Below are positions 23,896 to 33,759 of a DNA stretch of 64,000 nucleotides, in pieces. Made by a program: the position numbers and the translations under genes. The stretch covers positions 1-64,000 of the forward strand of contig NZ_JADTQG010000001.1 of NCBI RefSeq assembly GCF_016008875.1, given 5' to 3'. This stretch comes from Ectopseudomonas mendocina (lineage in GTDB: Bacteria > Pseudomonadota > Gammaproteobacteria > Pseudomonadales > Pseudomonadaceae). The notes beneath the pieces are model-generated. The model did not search any database and was not told where the DNA came from. It worked only from the letters and a program-made list of their open reading frames with translations. Position 1 is the first letter of the stretch, and the number at the start of each line of letters is the position of its first letter.

Positions 23896-25622
23896 CAAAG
23901 AGTCTCGGAGCCGGTCAGGCGCAACAGGGTGTCACGCAGGATGGGACTGTCCGGCGCTGCACTCAGTGCATCGCGCCAGACGCTGCGGGCTTCGCGCTGC
24001 TTGCCCTGGGCCCAGAGGACTTCGCCGAGGTGGGCAGCGACTTCATGGTCGGGGAATTTCTCCAGGGCCTGGCGCAGCAGGCGCTCGGCCTCGTCGAGAT
24101 TGCCCAGGCGATAGTTGACCCAGCCGAGGCTGTCGAGAATCGCCGGGTCGTCCGGGTTGAGCTGGTGCGCCTTGGCGATTAGCTCGCGCGCTTCTTCGTA
24201 GCGCGTGGTGCGGTCAGCCAGGGTGTAGCCCAGGGCGTTGAGGGCCATGGCATGCTCCGGCTCGCGCTGGATGATGTAGCGCAGATCGGTTTCCAGCTGG
24301 CCCAGGTCATCGCGTTTTTCCGCCAGCATGGCGCGGGTGTAGAGCAGGTTGAGGTCGTTGGGGTATTGCTCCAGCCCATCGTTGATGACCTTCCAGGCCG
24401 GCTCGACCTGGCCGCTGTTGCTCAGGCCTTCGGCCTCGATCAGGTACAGCTGAATGGCGTAGTCCGGCTGGGCATCGCGGGCCTGGGCCAGACGTGCGCT
24501 GGCTTCTTCGCCGCGCTGTTGGGCGAACAGCAGCTCGGCCTGGCGTTGCTGGGCCGGCAGGTAGTCATTGCTCGGGCCGACCAGGCTGTATTCCTGCAGC
24601 GCACTGTCGGCGTCGTCCAGCGCCTCGTAGGCGCGGCCGAGGTTGTAGTGCGCGGCGTCGACATGGCTGCGGCGCTCGACCAGCTCTTCCAGGTAAACGA
24701 TGGCCTCTTCCCAGGCTTCGGCCTCCAGGCACACCAGTGCCATGGAGAAGCGCAGGTCGTCGTCGTTGGGATTTTCCTGCACCAGTTTGGCGAACTCGCC
24801 CTTGGCGTCATCGAGGCGGTCCTGTTCGACCAGCAGGCGCGCGTAGGTCAGGCGCAGGCGCTTGTCGTCGGGGTTCTTGCGAATGCCTTTTTGTAGCAGC
24901 GGCAGGGCTTCGTCGCCCCGGCCGAGGCTTTGCAGCAGGCGTGCGCGCAGCAGGATCGGCGAGACCTCATTGGTGCTCGCTGCGCTGTCCTCGAGCAACT
25001 CCAGAGCTTCTTCGGCGCGGCCGTCCTGCTGCAGGAGGATGGCCTTGCCGAACAGCAGCTGGCTGTTGTCCGGGTTCTTGCTCAGCAGGCGGTCGAAGCC
25101 TTGCAGCAGGCCGGCGCGGGTATCCGGGTCGGTTTCCGCGGCGGACAGCGCGAGGAAGTCGAAATGGGTATCGCCCTGGCGCTGCAGCACCTGCTCCATA
25201 TAGGTCATGGATTCGTCGTAGCGGCCGGCGCGGGCCAGCTGCACGGCGGCGGCGCGCTGCGCATCGATGTTGCCTGGTGCGTTGCCGGCCCAGATCAGCG
25301 CGCTGTCCAGCGCGGCTTGTTCGGCGCCGAGGTATTCGGCAATGCGGAAGGCGCGCTCGGCAACGCCGGCATCGCCGGTGATCTGTGCCTGCTGCACGTA
25401 GTTGCCAAGGGCGATGTCGAAGCGGTTGCGCTGCCCGGCCAGCTCGGCGGTGAGCAGAGCGAACAGGCTTTCCTGGCTGAACGAGCCGTACTCGCTGGGT
25501 TCCAGTTGGGTGGCCTGGTCGGCTTCCTGCACCGGTGGCGTGCCGTCCGGCTCGCTGGGGGCGAAGGTTTGGCAGCCGCTGAGGAAGGCGAATGCGGTGA
25601 GCAACGCGAGGGGTCTGTTCAT
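23895..25622 (-). CDS. TPR-repeat lipoprotein
   Basis: A 575-residue protein with a lipoprotein signal ([17 protein letters not shown]) and at least nine tetratricopeptide repeats through most of its length (for example [20 protein letters not shown] and [20 protein letters not shown]). It is the conserved TPR protein between hemA and lolB in Pseudomonas. It probably acts as an outer-membrane scaffold; its partners are not known from sequence. Start 25622 is chosen because the signal peptide begins there. It is divergent from hemA. Confidence 0.9.
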   Translation of the reverse strand: MNRPLALLTAFAFLSGCQTFAPSEPDGTPPVQEADQATQLEPSEYGSFSQESLFALLTAELAGQRNRFDIALGNYVQQAQITGDAGVAERAFRIAEYLGAEQAALDSALIWAGNAPGNIDAQRAAAVQLARAGRYDESMTYMEQVLQRQGDTHFDFLALSAAETDPDTRAGLLQGFDRLLSKNPDNSQLLFGKAILLQQDGRAEEALELLEDSAASTNEVSPILLRARLLQSLGRGDEALPLLQKGIRKNPDDKRLRLTYARLLVEQDRLDDAKGEFAKLVQENPNDDDLRFSMALVCLEAEAWEEAIVYLEELVERRSHVDAAHYNLGRAYEALDDADSALQEYSLVGPSNDYLPAQQRQAELLFAQQRGEEASARLAQARDAQPDYAIQLYLIEAEGLSNSGQVEPAWKVINDGLEQYPNDLNLLYTRAMLAEKRDDLGQLETDLRYIIQREPEHAMALNALGYTLADRTTRYEEARELIAKAHQLNPDDPAILDSLGWVNYRLGNLDEAERLLRQALEKFPDHEVAAHLGEVLWAQGKQREARSVWRDALSAAPDSPILRDTLLRLTGSETL

Positions 25623-25831
25623 AGTGCCTTGTCGTGCGTTATTCCGGGGCGAGGGCCGTACCGGCTCGTGCCCTGCGACGTTCGCGGCATCATGACACAA
25701 GCCTTGGAGCAAGCCCACTGGCCAGGACGATGCGGCGAACCGTCTATTGGGACAATAGGTCGCAGGAGTTGTTCTCTCGGGGGCGAAGTAGGACAATTGC
25801 CGGCTCCCGTATTGCCCCTCAGCGACCCTGC

Positions 25832-27112
25832 ATGGCCTTTATCGCCCTCGGTATCAACCATAAGACCGCCTCGGTAGAGGTGCGCGAGCGCGTTGCCTTC
25901 ACCCCTGAGCAACTGGTCGAGGCGCTGCAGCAGCTGTGCCGGCTGACGCCCAGCCGCGAGGCGGCGATCCTCTCCACCTGCAACCGCAGCGAACTGTACC
26001 TGGAGCAGGACCAGCTCAGCGGCGACGAAGTGCTGCAATGGCTGGCCGATTACCACCGTCTGAGCATCGACGAACTTCGCGCCTGCGCCTATGTGCACAG
26101 CGATGACGACGCAGTGCGCCACATGATGCGCGTGGCCTGCGGGCTGGACTCGATGGTGCTCGGCGAACCGCAGATTCTCGGCCAGCTCAAGTCGGCCTAC
26201 GCCGTAGCGCGCGAGGCCGGCACCGTCGGCCCGCTGCTCGGGCGTCTGTTCCAGGCCACCTTCAGCACCGCCAAGACCGTGCGCACCGACACCGCCATTG
26301 GCGAGAACCCGGTGTCCGTGGCCTTCGCTGCGGTGAGCCTGGCCAAGCAGATCTTCGCCGACCTGCACCGCAGCCAGGCGCTGCTGATCGGCGCTGGCGA
26401 GACCATCAGTCTGGTGGCGCGCCACCTGCATGATCAGGGCATCAAGCGTATCGTCGTCGCCAACCGCACCCTGGAACGTGCCAGCCAGTTGGCCGAGCAG
26501 TTCGGCGCCCACGCCGTGCTGCTCTCGGACATTCCTGACGAATTGGCGCACAGCGACATCGTCATCAGCTCCACGGCCAGCCAGCTGCCGATTCTCGGCA
26601 AGGGCGCGGTGGAAAGCGCGCTGAAAAAGCGCAAGCACAAGCCGATCTTCATGGTCGACATCGCCGTGCCGCGCGATATCGAACCGCAGGTGGGCGAGCT
26701 GGATGACGTCTACCTCTATACCGTCGATGACCTGCACGAGGTCATCGAGGAAAACCTCAAGAGCCGTCAGGGCGCGGCCCAGGCCGCCGAGGAGCTGGTC
26801 GCTGCCGGCACTGACGATTTCATGCAGCGTCTGCGTGAACTGGCCGCGGTCGACGTGCTCAAGGCCTACCGCCAGCAGGCCGAGCGCCTGCGCGACGAGG
26901 AACTGGCCAAGGCCCAGCGCATGCTGGTCAACGGCAGCAATCCCGAGGACGTGCTGGCGCAACTGGCGCGCGGCCTGACCAACAAGCTGCTGCACGCGCC
27001 CAGCGTGCGCATGAAGAAACTTACCGCCGAGGGGCGCGTCGACGCGCTCAGCCTGGCTCAGGAATTGTTCGCCCTCGACGAGAGCGCGCCGCAGGACAAA
27101 GGTCTGCAATGA
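25832..27112 (+). CDS. hemA: Glutamyl-tRNA reductase
   Basis: A 426-residue enzyme catalysing the first committed step of tetrapyrrole synthesis (Glu-tRNA to glutamate-1-semialdehyde). The catalytic cysteine lies in [11 protein letters not shown] (about residue 50), the NADPH-binding region is [16 protein letters not shown], and the dimerisation helix is C-terminal. The start at 25832 ([20 protein letters not shown]) is the conserved N-terminus. The stop overlaps the prfA start by 4 bases, so the two are translationally coupled. Confidence 0.97.
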   Translation: MAFIALGINHKTASVEVRERVAFTPEQLVEALQQLCRLTPSREAAILSTCNRSELYLEQDQLSGDEVLQWLADYHRLSIDELRACAYVHSDDDAVRHMMRVACGLDSMVLGEPQILGQLKSAYAVAREAGTVGPLLGRLFQATFSTAKTVRTDTAIGENPVSVAFAAVSLAKQIFADLHRSQALLIGAGETISLVARHLHDQGIKRIVVANRTLERASQLAEQFGAHAVLLSDIPDELAHSDIVISSTASQLPILGKGAVESALKKRKHKPIFMVDIAVPRDIEPQVGELDDVYLYTVDDLHEVIEENLKSRQGAAQAAEELVAAGTDDFMQRLRELAAVDVLKAYRQQAERLRDEELAKAQRMLVNGSNPEDVLAQLARGLTNKLLHAPSVRMKKLTAEGRVDALSLAQELFALDESAPQDKGLQ

Positions 27113-28191
27113 AAGCTTCACTGTTGAACAAGCTGGACAACCTCAGCGACCGCTTCGAGGAACTGACGGCGCTGCTCGGCGATGCCGAGGTGATTTCCAA
27201 GCAGACGCAGTTCCGCGCCTACTCCAGGGAATACGCCGAGATCGAGCCGGTGATCGCCACCTTCCGCGAGCTGCGCAAGGTGCAGAGCGACCTCGAAGGC
27301 GCCCAGGCGCTGCTCAAGGAAAGCGACCCGGATCTGCGCGAGATGGCCGAGGAAGAAGTGGCGCAGGCCAAGGAAGCCCTGGCCATCCTGGAAGACAAGC
27401 TGCAGCGCATGCTGCTGCCGAAGGACCCCAATGACAGCCGCAACGTCTACCTGGAAGTGCGCGCCGGCACCGGCGGCGACGAGGCAGCGATTTTCTCTGG
27501 CGATCTGTTCCGCATGTATTCGCGCTACGCCGAGAAGCAGGGCTGGCGGGTCGAGGTGCTGTCGGCCAACGAGGGCGAGCATGGTGGCTTCAAGGAAGTG
27601 ATCGCCCGCGTCGAGGGCGAGAACGTCTACGCCAAGCTCAAGTTCGAGTCCGGCGCCCATCGCGTGCAACGCGTGCCGGAAACCGAATCGCAGGGCCGCA
27701 TCCACACCTCCGCCTGCACCGTGGCGGTGCTGCCAGAGCCGGATGAGCAGGCCGCCATCGAGATCAACCCGGCCGATTTGCGCGTGGATACTTACCGCAG
27801 CTCCGGCGCCGGTGGCCAGCACGTCAACACCACCGACTCGGCGATCCGCATCACCCACATTCCTACCGGCACCGTGGTGGAGTGCCAGGAGGAGCGCTCG
27901 CAGCACAAGAACCGCGCCAAGGCCATGGCCTGGCTGGCGGCCAAGCTGCAGGACCAGCAGGAAGCGGCGGCGCACAAGGAAATCTCCGAGACGCGCAAGC
28001 TGCTGGTCGGCTCGGGCGATCGCTCCGAGCGCATCCGCACCTACAACTTCCCGCAGGGCCGGGTGACCGACCACCGCATCAACCTGACCCTGTATTCGCT
28101 GAACGAGGTGATCGCCGGCGGCGTGGAGGCGGTGATCGAGCCCTTGCTGGCCGAGTACCAGGCTGACCAGCTGGCGGCGCTGGGCGACTAA
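27109..28191 (+). CDS. prfA: Peptide chain release factor 1
   Basis: A 360-residue class I release factor recognising UAA and UAG. The universal GGQ motif is in [15 protein letters not shown], and the surrounding region matches the PrmC target. The N-terminal coiled coil and the [10 protein letters not shown] block are typical. It is followed by prmC, which methylates the GGQ glutamine, a functional pairing kept across bacteria. Confidence 0.98.
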   Translation: MKASLLNKLDNLSDRFEELTALLGDAEVISKQTQFRAYSREYAEIEPVIATFRELRKVQSDLEGAQALLKESDPDLREMAEEEVAQAKEALAILEDKLQRMLLPKDPNDSRNVYLEVRAGTGGDEAAIFSGDLFRMYSRYAEKQGWRVEVLSANEGEHGGFKEVIARVEGENVYAKLKFESGAHRVQRVPETESQGRIHTSACTVAVLPEPDEQAAIEINPADLRVDTYRSSGAGGQHVNTTDSAIRITHIPTGTVVECQEERSQHKNRAKAMAWLAAKLQDQQEAAAHKEISETRKLLVGSGDRSERIRTYNFPQGRVTDHRINLTLYSLNEVIAGGVEAVIEPLLAEYQADQLAALGD

Positions 28192-28201
28192 CCACAGCGG
28201 C

Positions 28202-28264
28202 AAGCTGCAAGCCACAAGCCGCAAGTTGAATGCGGGCCATCTTGTAGCTTGAAGCTTGCAGCTT
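28202..28264. repeat. Inverted repeat between prfA and prmC
   Basis: Arms AAGCTGCAAGC (28202-28212) and GCTTGCAGCTT (28254-28264) are perfectly complementary, with repeated AAGC/GCTT units inside. It is a noncoding intergenic hairpin of a type dispersed in Pseudomonas genomes, and leaves 14 bp before the prmC start. Confidence 0.75.
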
Positions 28265-28278
28265 GAGGCTTAAAAGTG

Positions 28279-29112
28279 ATGGCCACCATCGAAACCCTGC
28301 TCGACACCGCTGACCTGCCCGACTCGCCCACGCCGCGGCTGGACACCGAGCTGCTGCTGGCCGCCGCGCTGAACAAGCCGCGCAGCTACCTGCGCACCTG
28401 GCCGGAGCGTGAGCTGGAGGTCGATCAACTGGCGCTGTTCCAGGCGAATCTGCAGCGCCGCCGCCAGGGCGAGCCGGTGGCCTATATCCTCGGCCATCAG
28501 GGCTTCTGGAGCCTGGACCTGGAAGTGGCGCCGCACACCCTGATCCCACGCCCAGATACCGAGCTGCTGGTGGAAACCGCGCTCGATCTGCTGCCGGCCA
28601 CGCCCTTGACCGTGCTGGATCTCGGCACCGGTACCGGCGCCATTGCCCTGGCTTTGGCCAGCGAGCGTCCCGCCTGGCAGGTGACTGGCGTGGATCGCAT
28701 CGGGGAGGCCGTGGCGCTGGCCGAGCGCAACCGTCAGCGCCTCGGGCTGGGCAACGCCGGTTTCCTGCTCAGCCACTGGTTTTCCGCCCTGGCCGGGCGG
28801 CGTTATGGTCTGATCCTGAGCAACCCGCCCTATATCCGCGCCGACGACCAGCACCTCGCGCAGGGCGACCTGCGCTTCGAGCCAAGCAGCGCGCTGGTGG
28901 CCGGTCGCGACGGGCTGGACGATATTCGTGCGATCATCCAGGCCGCGCCGGAGCACCTGCTAACAGGCGGCTGGTTGTTGCTGGAACATGGCTTCGACCA
29001 GGCCGAGGACGTGCGCGGCCTGCTCGCCGATGGTGGTTTCGTCGAGGTACACAGCCGGCGTGACCTGGCAGGCCTCGAACGCATCAGTTTGGGACGTTTC
29101 GACCGTGAGTGA
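28279..29112 (+). CDS. prmC: Release factor glutamine methyltransferase
   Basis: A 277-residue SAM-dependent methyltransferase (HemK/PrmC) that N5-methylates the GGQ glutamine of release factors. The N-terminal helical domain binds the release factor. The SAM-binding motif DLGTGTGAIALALA and the catalytic NPPY (LSNPPYIRADDQ) are present. ATG 28279 follows an in-frame GTG. Its TGA overlaps the moeB start. Confidence 0.96.
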   Translation: MATIETLLDTADLPDSPTPRLDTELLLAAALNKPRSYLRTWPERELEVDQLALFQANLQRRRQGEPVAYILGHQGFWSLDLEVAPHTLIPRPDTELLVETALDLLPATPLTVLDLGTGTGAIALALASERPAWQVTGVDRIGEAVALAERNRQRLGLGNAGFLLSHWFSALAGRRYGLILSNPPYIRADDQHLAQGDLRFEPSSALVAGRDGLDDIRAIIQAAPEHLLTGGWLLLEHGFDQAEDVRGLLADGGFVEVHSRRDLAGLERISLGRFDRE

Positions 29113-29869
29113 TCAGATGCTGAGCGATGACGAGCTGCTGCGCTATAGCCGGCAGATTCTGCTGAAACAGATCGATGTGGAAGGCCAGCTGCGCCTGAAA
29201 CAGGGCCGAGTGCTGATCGTCGGCATGGGCGGGCTTGGCTCGCCGGTGGCGCTGTACCTGGCCGCAGCCGGGGTCGGTGAATTGCACCTGGCCGACTTCG
29301 ACACGGTGGACCTGACCAACCTGCAGCGACAGATCGCCCACGACACCGCCAGCATCGGCCAGGCCAAGGTCGACTCGGCCATGGCGCGCCTGGCCGCGCT
29401 CAATCCGCAGATCAGCCTGGTGCCGCATCGCCAGGCGCTGGATGCCGACTCGCTGGCCTCTGCCGTGAGCGCCGTCGACGTGGTGCTGGACTGCTCGGAC
29501 AATTTCACCACGCGCGAGGCGGTCAATGCTGCCTGCGTTGCAGCCGGCAAGCCGCTGGTGTCCGGTGCGGCGATCCGCCTGGAAGGCCAGTTGTCGGTGT
29601 TCGATCCGCGCAATGCGGCCAGTCCCTGCTATCACTGCCTGTACGGCCACGGCAGCGAGGCCGAGCTGACCTGCAGCGAGGCCGGTGTAGTCGGCCCGCT
29701 GGTCGGCCTGGTCGGTAGCCTGCAGGCGCTGGAGGCGCTCAAGCTGCTGGCCGGTTTCGGTGAGCCGCTGGTGGGCCGCCTGCTGCTGATCGACGCGCTG
29801 GGTACGCGCTTTCGCGAGTTGCGGGTCAGGCGTGACCCCGCCTGCGGTGTTTGCGGCGATGCCCAGTAA
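29105..29869 (+). CDS. moeB: Molybdopterin-synthase adenylyltransferase MoeB
   Basis: A 254-residue ThiF/MoeB-type E1 enzyme activating the MoaD C-terminus. The nucleotide loop is [20 protein letters not shown], the ribose-binding Asp lies in [15 protein letters not shown], and the zinc-binding pairs are CYHC and CGVC. The start is either GTG 29105 (overlapping the prmC stop as GTGA) or ATG 29117; the former gives tighter coupling. The 3' end overlaps murI by 11 bases. Confidence 0.93.
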   Translation: MSDQMLSDDELLRYSRQILLKQIDVEGQLRLKQGRVLIVGMGGLGSPVALYLAAAGVGELHLADFDTVDLTNLQRQIAHDTASIGQAKVDSAMARLAALNPQISLVPHRQALDADSLASAVSAVDVVLDCSDNFTTREAVNAACVAAGKPLVSGAAIRLEGQLSVFDPRNAASPCYHCLYGHGSEAELTCSEAGVVGPLVGLVGSLQALEALKLLAGFGEPLVGRLLLIDALGTRFRELRVRRDPACGVCGDAQ

Positions 29870-30647
29870 CGCGCCGATCGGCGTTTTCGACTCGGGTGTT
29901 GGCGGCCTGTCGGTGCTGCGCGAAATTCGCCAGCTGCTGCCCAACGAGACGCTGCTCTATGTTGCCGACAGCGGCCACGTGCCCTATGGCGAAAAAAGCC
30001 CGGAGTACATTCGCGAGCGCTGCGTAGTGATCACCGAGCATCTGCTGGCGCAGGGTGCCAAGGCCCTGGTGCTGGCGTGCAATACGGCGACGGCGGCAGC
30101 CGCTGGAGAACTGCGCGAACGTTATCCTGATTTGCCCATCGTCGGTATGGAGCCTGCGGTGAAACCGGCGGCAGCAGCGACCCGCAGTGGCGTGGTCGGC
30201 GTGCTGGCGACCACCGGTACGCTCAAGAGCGCGCGGTTCGCTGCGCTGCTCGATCGCTTCGCCAATGACGTGCGGGTGATTACCCAGCCTTGCCCGGGGC
30301 TGGTGGAATGCATCGAGGCCGGCGAGCTGCAGGCGCCGGCCACGCGTGAATTGCTGCAGGGATATGTGGCGCCGCTGCTGGCCGAGGGCTGCGACACGCT
30401 GATTCTCGGCTGCACCCACTATCCCTTCCTGCGCCCGCTGCTGGGTGAGCTGGTGCCGGCATCGGTAACCTTGATCGATACCGGTGCGGCAGTAGCGCGT
30501 CAGTTGCAGCGTCTGCTCGCTCGGCATGATCTGCTGGCGACCGCGCCGGCCCAGGCGACTCGATATTGGAGTAGCGGTGAAATTTCGCAACTTTGCCGAG
30601 TATTGCCGATTTTGTTAGGTGAAAAAGCCGAAGTTCTTTCGATATAG
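29859..30647 (+). CDS. murI: Glutamate racemase
   Basis: A 262-residue enzyme making D-glutamate for peptidoglycan. The two catalytic cysteines are in [10 protein letters not shown] and LGCTHYPFL. The N-terminal substrate motif is [11 protein letters not shown]. The start at 29859 overlaps the end of moeB in a different phase. It is the last gene of the hemA-prfA-prmC-moeB-murI cluster. Confidence 0.97.
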   Translation: MPSNAPIGVFDSGVGGLSVLREIRQLLPNETLLYVADSGHVPYGEKSPEYIRERCVVITEHLLAQGAKALVLACNTATAAAAGELRERYPDLPIVGMEPAVKPAAAATRSGVVGVLATTGTLKSARFAALLDRFANDVRVITQPCPGLVECIEAGELQAPATRELLQGYVAPLLAEGCDTLILGCTHYPFLRPLLGELVPASVTLIDTGAAVARQLQRLLARHDLLATAPAQATRYWSSGEISQLCRVLPILLGEKAEVLSI

Positions 30648-30743
30648 TGAATTTTTTTCCGATTGGGCTATCCCTCCTATCGGATACTTCTATATTTTTG
30701 TCACGGCCTGATAAAAACCTCTCGCTAACAAAAGGAATGACTC

Positions 30744-31259
30744 ATGAAGAAGTTGTGTGCCTTTGCCGCAGCTACGGCTCTCTCGTTCGGGATTCTCGGT
30801 GCTGCGCAGGCTGCGGATGTAACCGCAGCTATTGGTCAGAGTGGCGATTCCACCATGGTTTACCGCTTGGGCGCGCAGTGGGACTGGAACCATAGCTGGC
30901 TGGAAAGCAGCTACGGCCGTCTGACCGGTTACTGGGACCTGGGCTACACCTACTGGGACGGCGACGACACGGCGAGCAACCACAGCCTCTCCTTCGCTCC
31001 GGTGTTCGTTTACGAGTTCGCCGGGCAGAACGTGCGCCCCTATATCGAAGCCGGTATCGGCGTTGCAGCGTTCTCCAGCACCGAGCTGGAAAGCAACGAG
31101 CTGGGCTCTTCCTTCCAGTTCGAAGACCGCATCGGCGTAGGTCTGCGTTTCGCCGGGCAGGAAATCGGCCTGCGTGCGATCCACTATTCCAACGCGGGTA
31201 TCAAGAAGCCGAACGATGGCGCCGAAGCCTACACCGTGCATTACCGCATGAGCTTCTAA
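30744..31259 (+). CDS. pagL: Lipid A 3-O-deacylase PagL
   Basis: A 171-residue outer-membrane beta-barrel with signal peptide MKKLCAFAAATALSFGILGAAQA. It removes the 3-O-acyl chain of lipid A. The catalytic His and Ser lie in AIHYSNAGIKKPNDG, the hallmark of PagL, and the C-terminus ends in an aromatic residue (YRMSF) as usual for barrels. It lies directly after murI, as in P. aeruginosa. Confidence 0.93.
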   Translation: MKKLCAFAAATALSFGILGAAQAADVTAAIGQSGDSTMVYRLGAQWDWNHSWLESSYGRLTGYWDLGYTYWDGDDTASNHSLSFAPVFVYEFAGQNVRPYIEAGIGVAAFSSTELESNELGSSFQFEDRIGVGLRFAGQEIGLRAIHYSNAGIKKPNDGAEAYTVHYRMSF

Positions 31260-31283
31260 GCCTCCAGCGATAGCGTTACAGCC

Positions 31284-31312
31284 AAACCGCCCCTCTATAT
31301 GAGGGGCGGTTT
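31284..31312. terminator. Bidirectional terminator after pagL
   Basis: A perfect 12-bp stem AAACCGCCCCTC / GAGGGGCGGTTT with loop TATAT, between the pagL stop and the stop of the convergent LysR gene. A- and T-runs on either side allow it to serve both. Confidence 0.9.
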
Positions 31313-31327
31313 CGTTTCGCTCGCGGC

Positions 31328-32188
31328 TCAGATCATCGGGTCCCAGCGCTGCGACCAGTCGGTGTCTTCGGCAATGATCTCGCGCAGCAGATCGAACGAC
31401 TGCTGCAGTACTGCCGAGTCGCGCTCGCGGGAATACACCAGGTAGGTCGGGTAGCTGAACTCCGGCGCGCGCGGCACGCGTTTAAGCACCTTCTTGTCCA
31501 GGTAGCTCTGTACCACCCGCGTGCGGAAGTAGCCGGAGCCGCCGTGTTCGAGGATGTACTGCAGGGCCAGCGGCCCGAGGTTGAACGACACCGGCGCCTT
31601 GGCCCGGTCTGGTAGCGCGCTGTCGTGTTGCAGGCGGAAGGCCTCGCCCCAGTCGACGTACACGTAGGGTTCGGGATTCTTCGCGCGCACCAGGATCAGC
31701 TTTTCTTCCAGCAACTGCTCCACCTGCATGCCCGGCCAGTAGTTGGGCTGATACACCAGGGCGGCGTCCAGCACCCCCAGTTCCAGTTGACGCAGCAACT
31801 CCTGGCCGTCGCCGATATGGGTATGCACGGCGTAGTGGTCGATGCGGGCGCGGATGCGGCTGACCCAGCGCAGCATCAGTGGGTTGCACAGGCTGACCTC
31901 GCCGCCGACGTGGATGACGTTGTGGTAGCCGTCCGGCAGGGGCAGGTCGCGCTGCGCCGCCTCCCAGGTTTGCAGTATCTGGTTGGCATAGGCGACGAAG
32001 GCTTCACCGTCGGCCGTCAGCTTGGCCCCGGCTCGGTTGCGTACGAACAGCGTGCAGTTGAGGTGACCTTCGAGTTTCTGGATGCGCGCCGTGACGGCCG
32101 TCTGGGTGACGTGCAGGCGTTCGGCGGCGGCAATGAAGCTGCCGCTGCGAACGATTTCCAGAAAGGTGCGGGTCAGATCGATGTCCAT
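31328..32188 (-). CDS. LysR-family transcriptional regulator
   Basis: A 286-residue LTTR. The N-terminal winged helix (LTRTFLEIVRSGSFIAAAER, then VTQTAVTARIQKLE) is followed by a periplasmic-binding-like effector domain (residues about 90-280). LTTRs usually regulate a divergent neighbour; upstream here is the co-directional HPP/CBS gene 112 bp away, so the target is unclear. Effector unknown. Confidence 0.93.
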   Translation of the reverse strand: MDIDLTRTFLEIVRSGSFIAAAERLHVTQTAVTARIQKLEGHLNCTLFVRNRAGAKLTADGEAFVAYANQILQTWEAAQRDLPLPDGYHNVIHVGGEVSLCNPLMLRWVSRIRARIDHYAVHTHIGDGQELLRQLELGVLDAALVYQPNYWPGMQVEQLLEEKLILVRAKNPEPYVYVDWGEAFRLQHDSALPDRAKAPVSFNLGPLALQYILEHGGSGYFRTRVVQSYLDKKVLKRVPRAPEFSYPTYLVYSRERDSAVLQQSFDLLREIIAEDTDWSQRWDPMI

Positions 32189-32300
32189 GTCGTGGCCGGG
32201 CTCAGCAAGGGCAGGCAGGCAGTGTAAGGGCTGCTACGGCACTTTTCGATGAGCAGCACCGTTACGGCATCCTGATCCGGAATCGCAGAGGGTCGAAACC

Positions 32301-33434
32301 TCAATCGAAGTGGGCCAACAGGTCTCGTTGCAGCGCCGCTATCACGTTGGTCTGGGTGATGATCCCCACCAGCTTTTCGTTCTCCAGTACCGGCAGGCAA
32401 TGCAGGCCGCGGTCGGACAATACGCCGATCAGGTCGACGACGTGAGTATCGACATCGGTGCAGCGTACCGGGCTGCTCATCAGCTCGCCCAGGCGCGGGC
32501 GAGGGCGCCGCTTGAACAGGCCCAAGCGCCTCGCCGGGCGGTGATGCAGAGGCGCGATCAGGTCGCTGAGGCTGACGATGCCGACCAGTTGCTGGTTGTG
32601 GTCAAGGATTGGCAGCGCCTTGAGATGATGGTGGCGCAGCAGGTGCAGGCCCTGTTTGATGCTGGTGCCCGGCGTGGCGCAGACCAGGTCGCGTGACATC
32701 ACCTGGCCGGCGCGGATGTCGCCCATGCTGCGGCGCAGCGCATAGCGCTCGGTGCTTTTGACGATCATCGCCAGGTCTTCGCGAGTCACGTCGACGAAGG
32801 CGCCGAGTTCGTCGAGCGCCTGGTCGAGGTCGGTATCGCGGATGCCTACGCGCTCGCCGGGCGATGGGTCGCGGGTATGGTGTTCATCGGCTGGCGGTGT
32901 GGTCTGGCGCGGGTAACGCATGCCGGTGAGGTTGTTGTAGATCAGCGCGCTGGTCAGCAGGCCCAGCGCGGCGATTATCACCGTGATTGCCGGGTGCCAG
33001 GCAGGGATGCCCGGCGCTACCGGGGCGAATACGACGCAGAAGGCGATGGCGCCGCCCGGTGGGTGCAGACAGCGCAGCGGGCACATCAGCAACAGGCTCA
33101 GACCTACCGCCAGGGCGGCACCGAGCAGGCTGTGATCGAGCAGATGGCCGACCAGTACGCCAACCAGCGTGGCGCACAGATAACTGCCGACAATCGACCA
33201 GGGCTGCGCCAGCGCGCCCGAGGAAACAGCGAACAGCAGCACCGCAGAGGCGGCCAGCGGGCCGGAGAAGTGCACGGCCAACTGCAGTCCGAAAAGCTGG
33301 CTGCACAGCCAGGTGGTGAAGACAAAACCCAGGCCGGCACCGAGTGCCGCGCGCAGCCATTCGCGTGGGCGCGTGTGCGCAGCGTCGGGGACGAAGGCGA
33401 TGCACCATTGGTGCAGGCGAGATGGTGTGTTCAT
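32301..33434 (-). CDS. HPP-family membrane protein with tandem CBS domains
   Basis: A 377-residue protein. The N-terminal half has about six membrane segments, with the HPP motif in CPLRCLHPPGGAIAF. After a Pro-rich linker (about residues 177-195), two CBS domains follow (GDIRAGQVMSRDLVCATPGT; LGELMSSPVRCTDVDTHVVD). CBS pairs bind adenine nucleotides. Plant relatives of HPP proteins transport nitrite, but the substrate here is unknown. Confidence 0.9.
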   Translation of the reverse strand: MNTPSRLHQWCIAFVPDAAHTRPREWLRAALGAGLGFVFTTWLCSQLFGLQLAVHFSGPLAASAVLLFAVSSGALAQPWSIVGSYLCATLVGVLVGHLLDHSLLGAALAVGLSLLLMCPLRCLHPPGGAIAFCVVFAPVAPGIPAWHPAITVIIAALGLLTSALIYNNLTGMRYPRQTTPPADEHHTRDPSPGERVGIRDTDLDQALDELGAFVDVTREDLAMIVKSTERYALRRSMGDIRAGQVMSRDLVCATPGTSIKQGLHLLRHHHLKALPILDHNQQLVGIVSLSDLIAPLHHRPARRLGLFKRRPRPRLGELMSSPVRCTDVDTHVVDLIGVLSDRGLHCLPVLENEKLVGIITQTNVIAALQRDLLAHFD

Positions 33435-33531
33435 GGTATCCGGTCAAAAAAAGAGGGCTCTTCACTGCTGAAAAGCCCGTAGGGTGCCGCACGCGGCACT
33501 TCTGGATGCCCGTCCCTGGGCGAAGAAAACC

Positions 33532-33759
33532 TCAGGCGAGCAAGTGCTCTTCGGTCGTATTGCCGGGCTCTTCGAGTGGCTGCGTGGTGACCTGGCAAGG
33601 CCGGCCTGTCGCTTGCGTCATGCGCGCCGCCGCTTCCGGATCGTCGGCGAAGGGCAGCAGGCTGGCCTGGTCGAGCGTCGACGGTGTGCTACAGCACAGC
33701 CAGCAACCGAGCAGGCAACCCAGGGTGGCGAGAACCGGCAGGATCAGGGCGTCAGGCAT
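33532..33759 (-). CDS. Small Cys-rich membrane protein beside orphan CcoN
   Basis: A 75-residue protein whose ATG overlaps the stop region of the oxidase gene by a few bases. One membrane helix carries four cysteines ([18 protein letters not shown]), and a polar tail follows. It is translationally coupled to the cbb3 subunit gene. P. aeruginosa also has a small gene after its orphan ccoN4. A role as a CcoQ-like accessory or assembly factor is plausible; the cysteines hint at metal or haem handling. Confidence 0.7.
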   Translation of the reverse strand: MPDALILPVLATLGCLLGCWLCCSTPSTLDQASLLPFADDPEAAARMTQATGRPCQVTTQPLEEPGNTTEEHLLA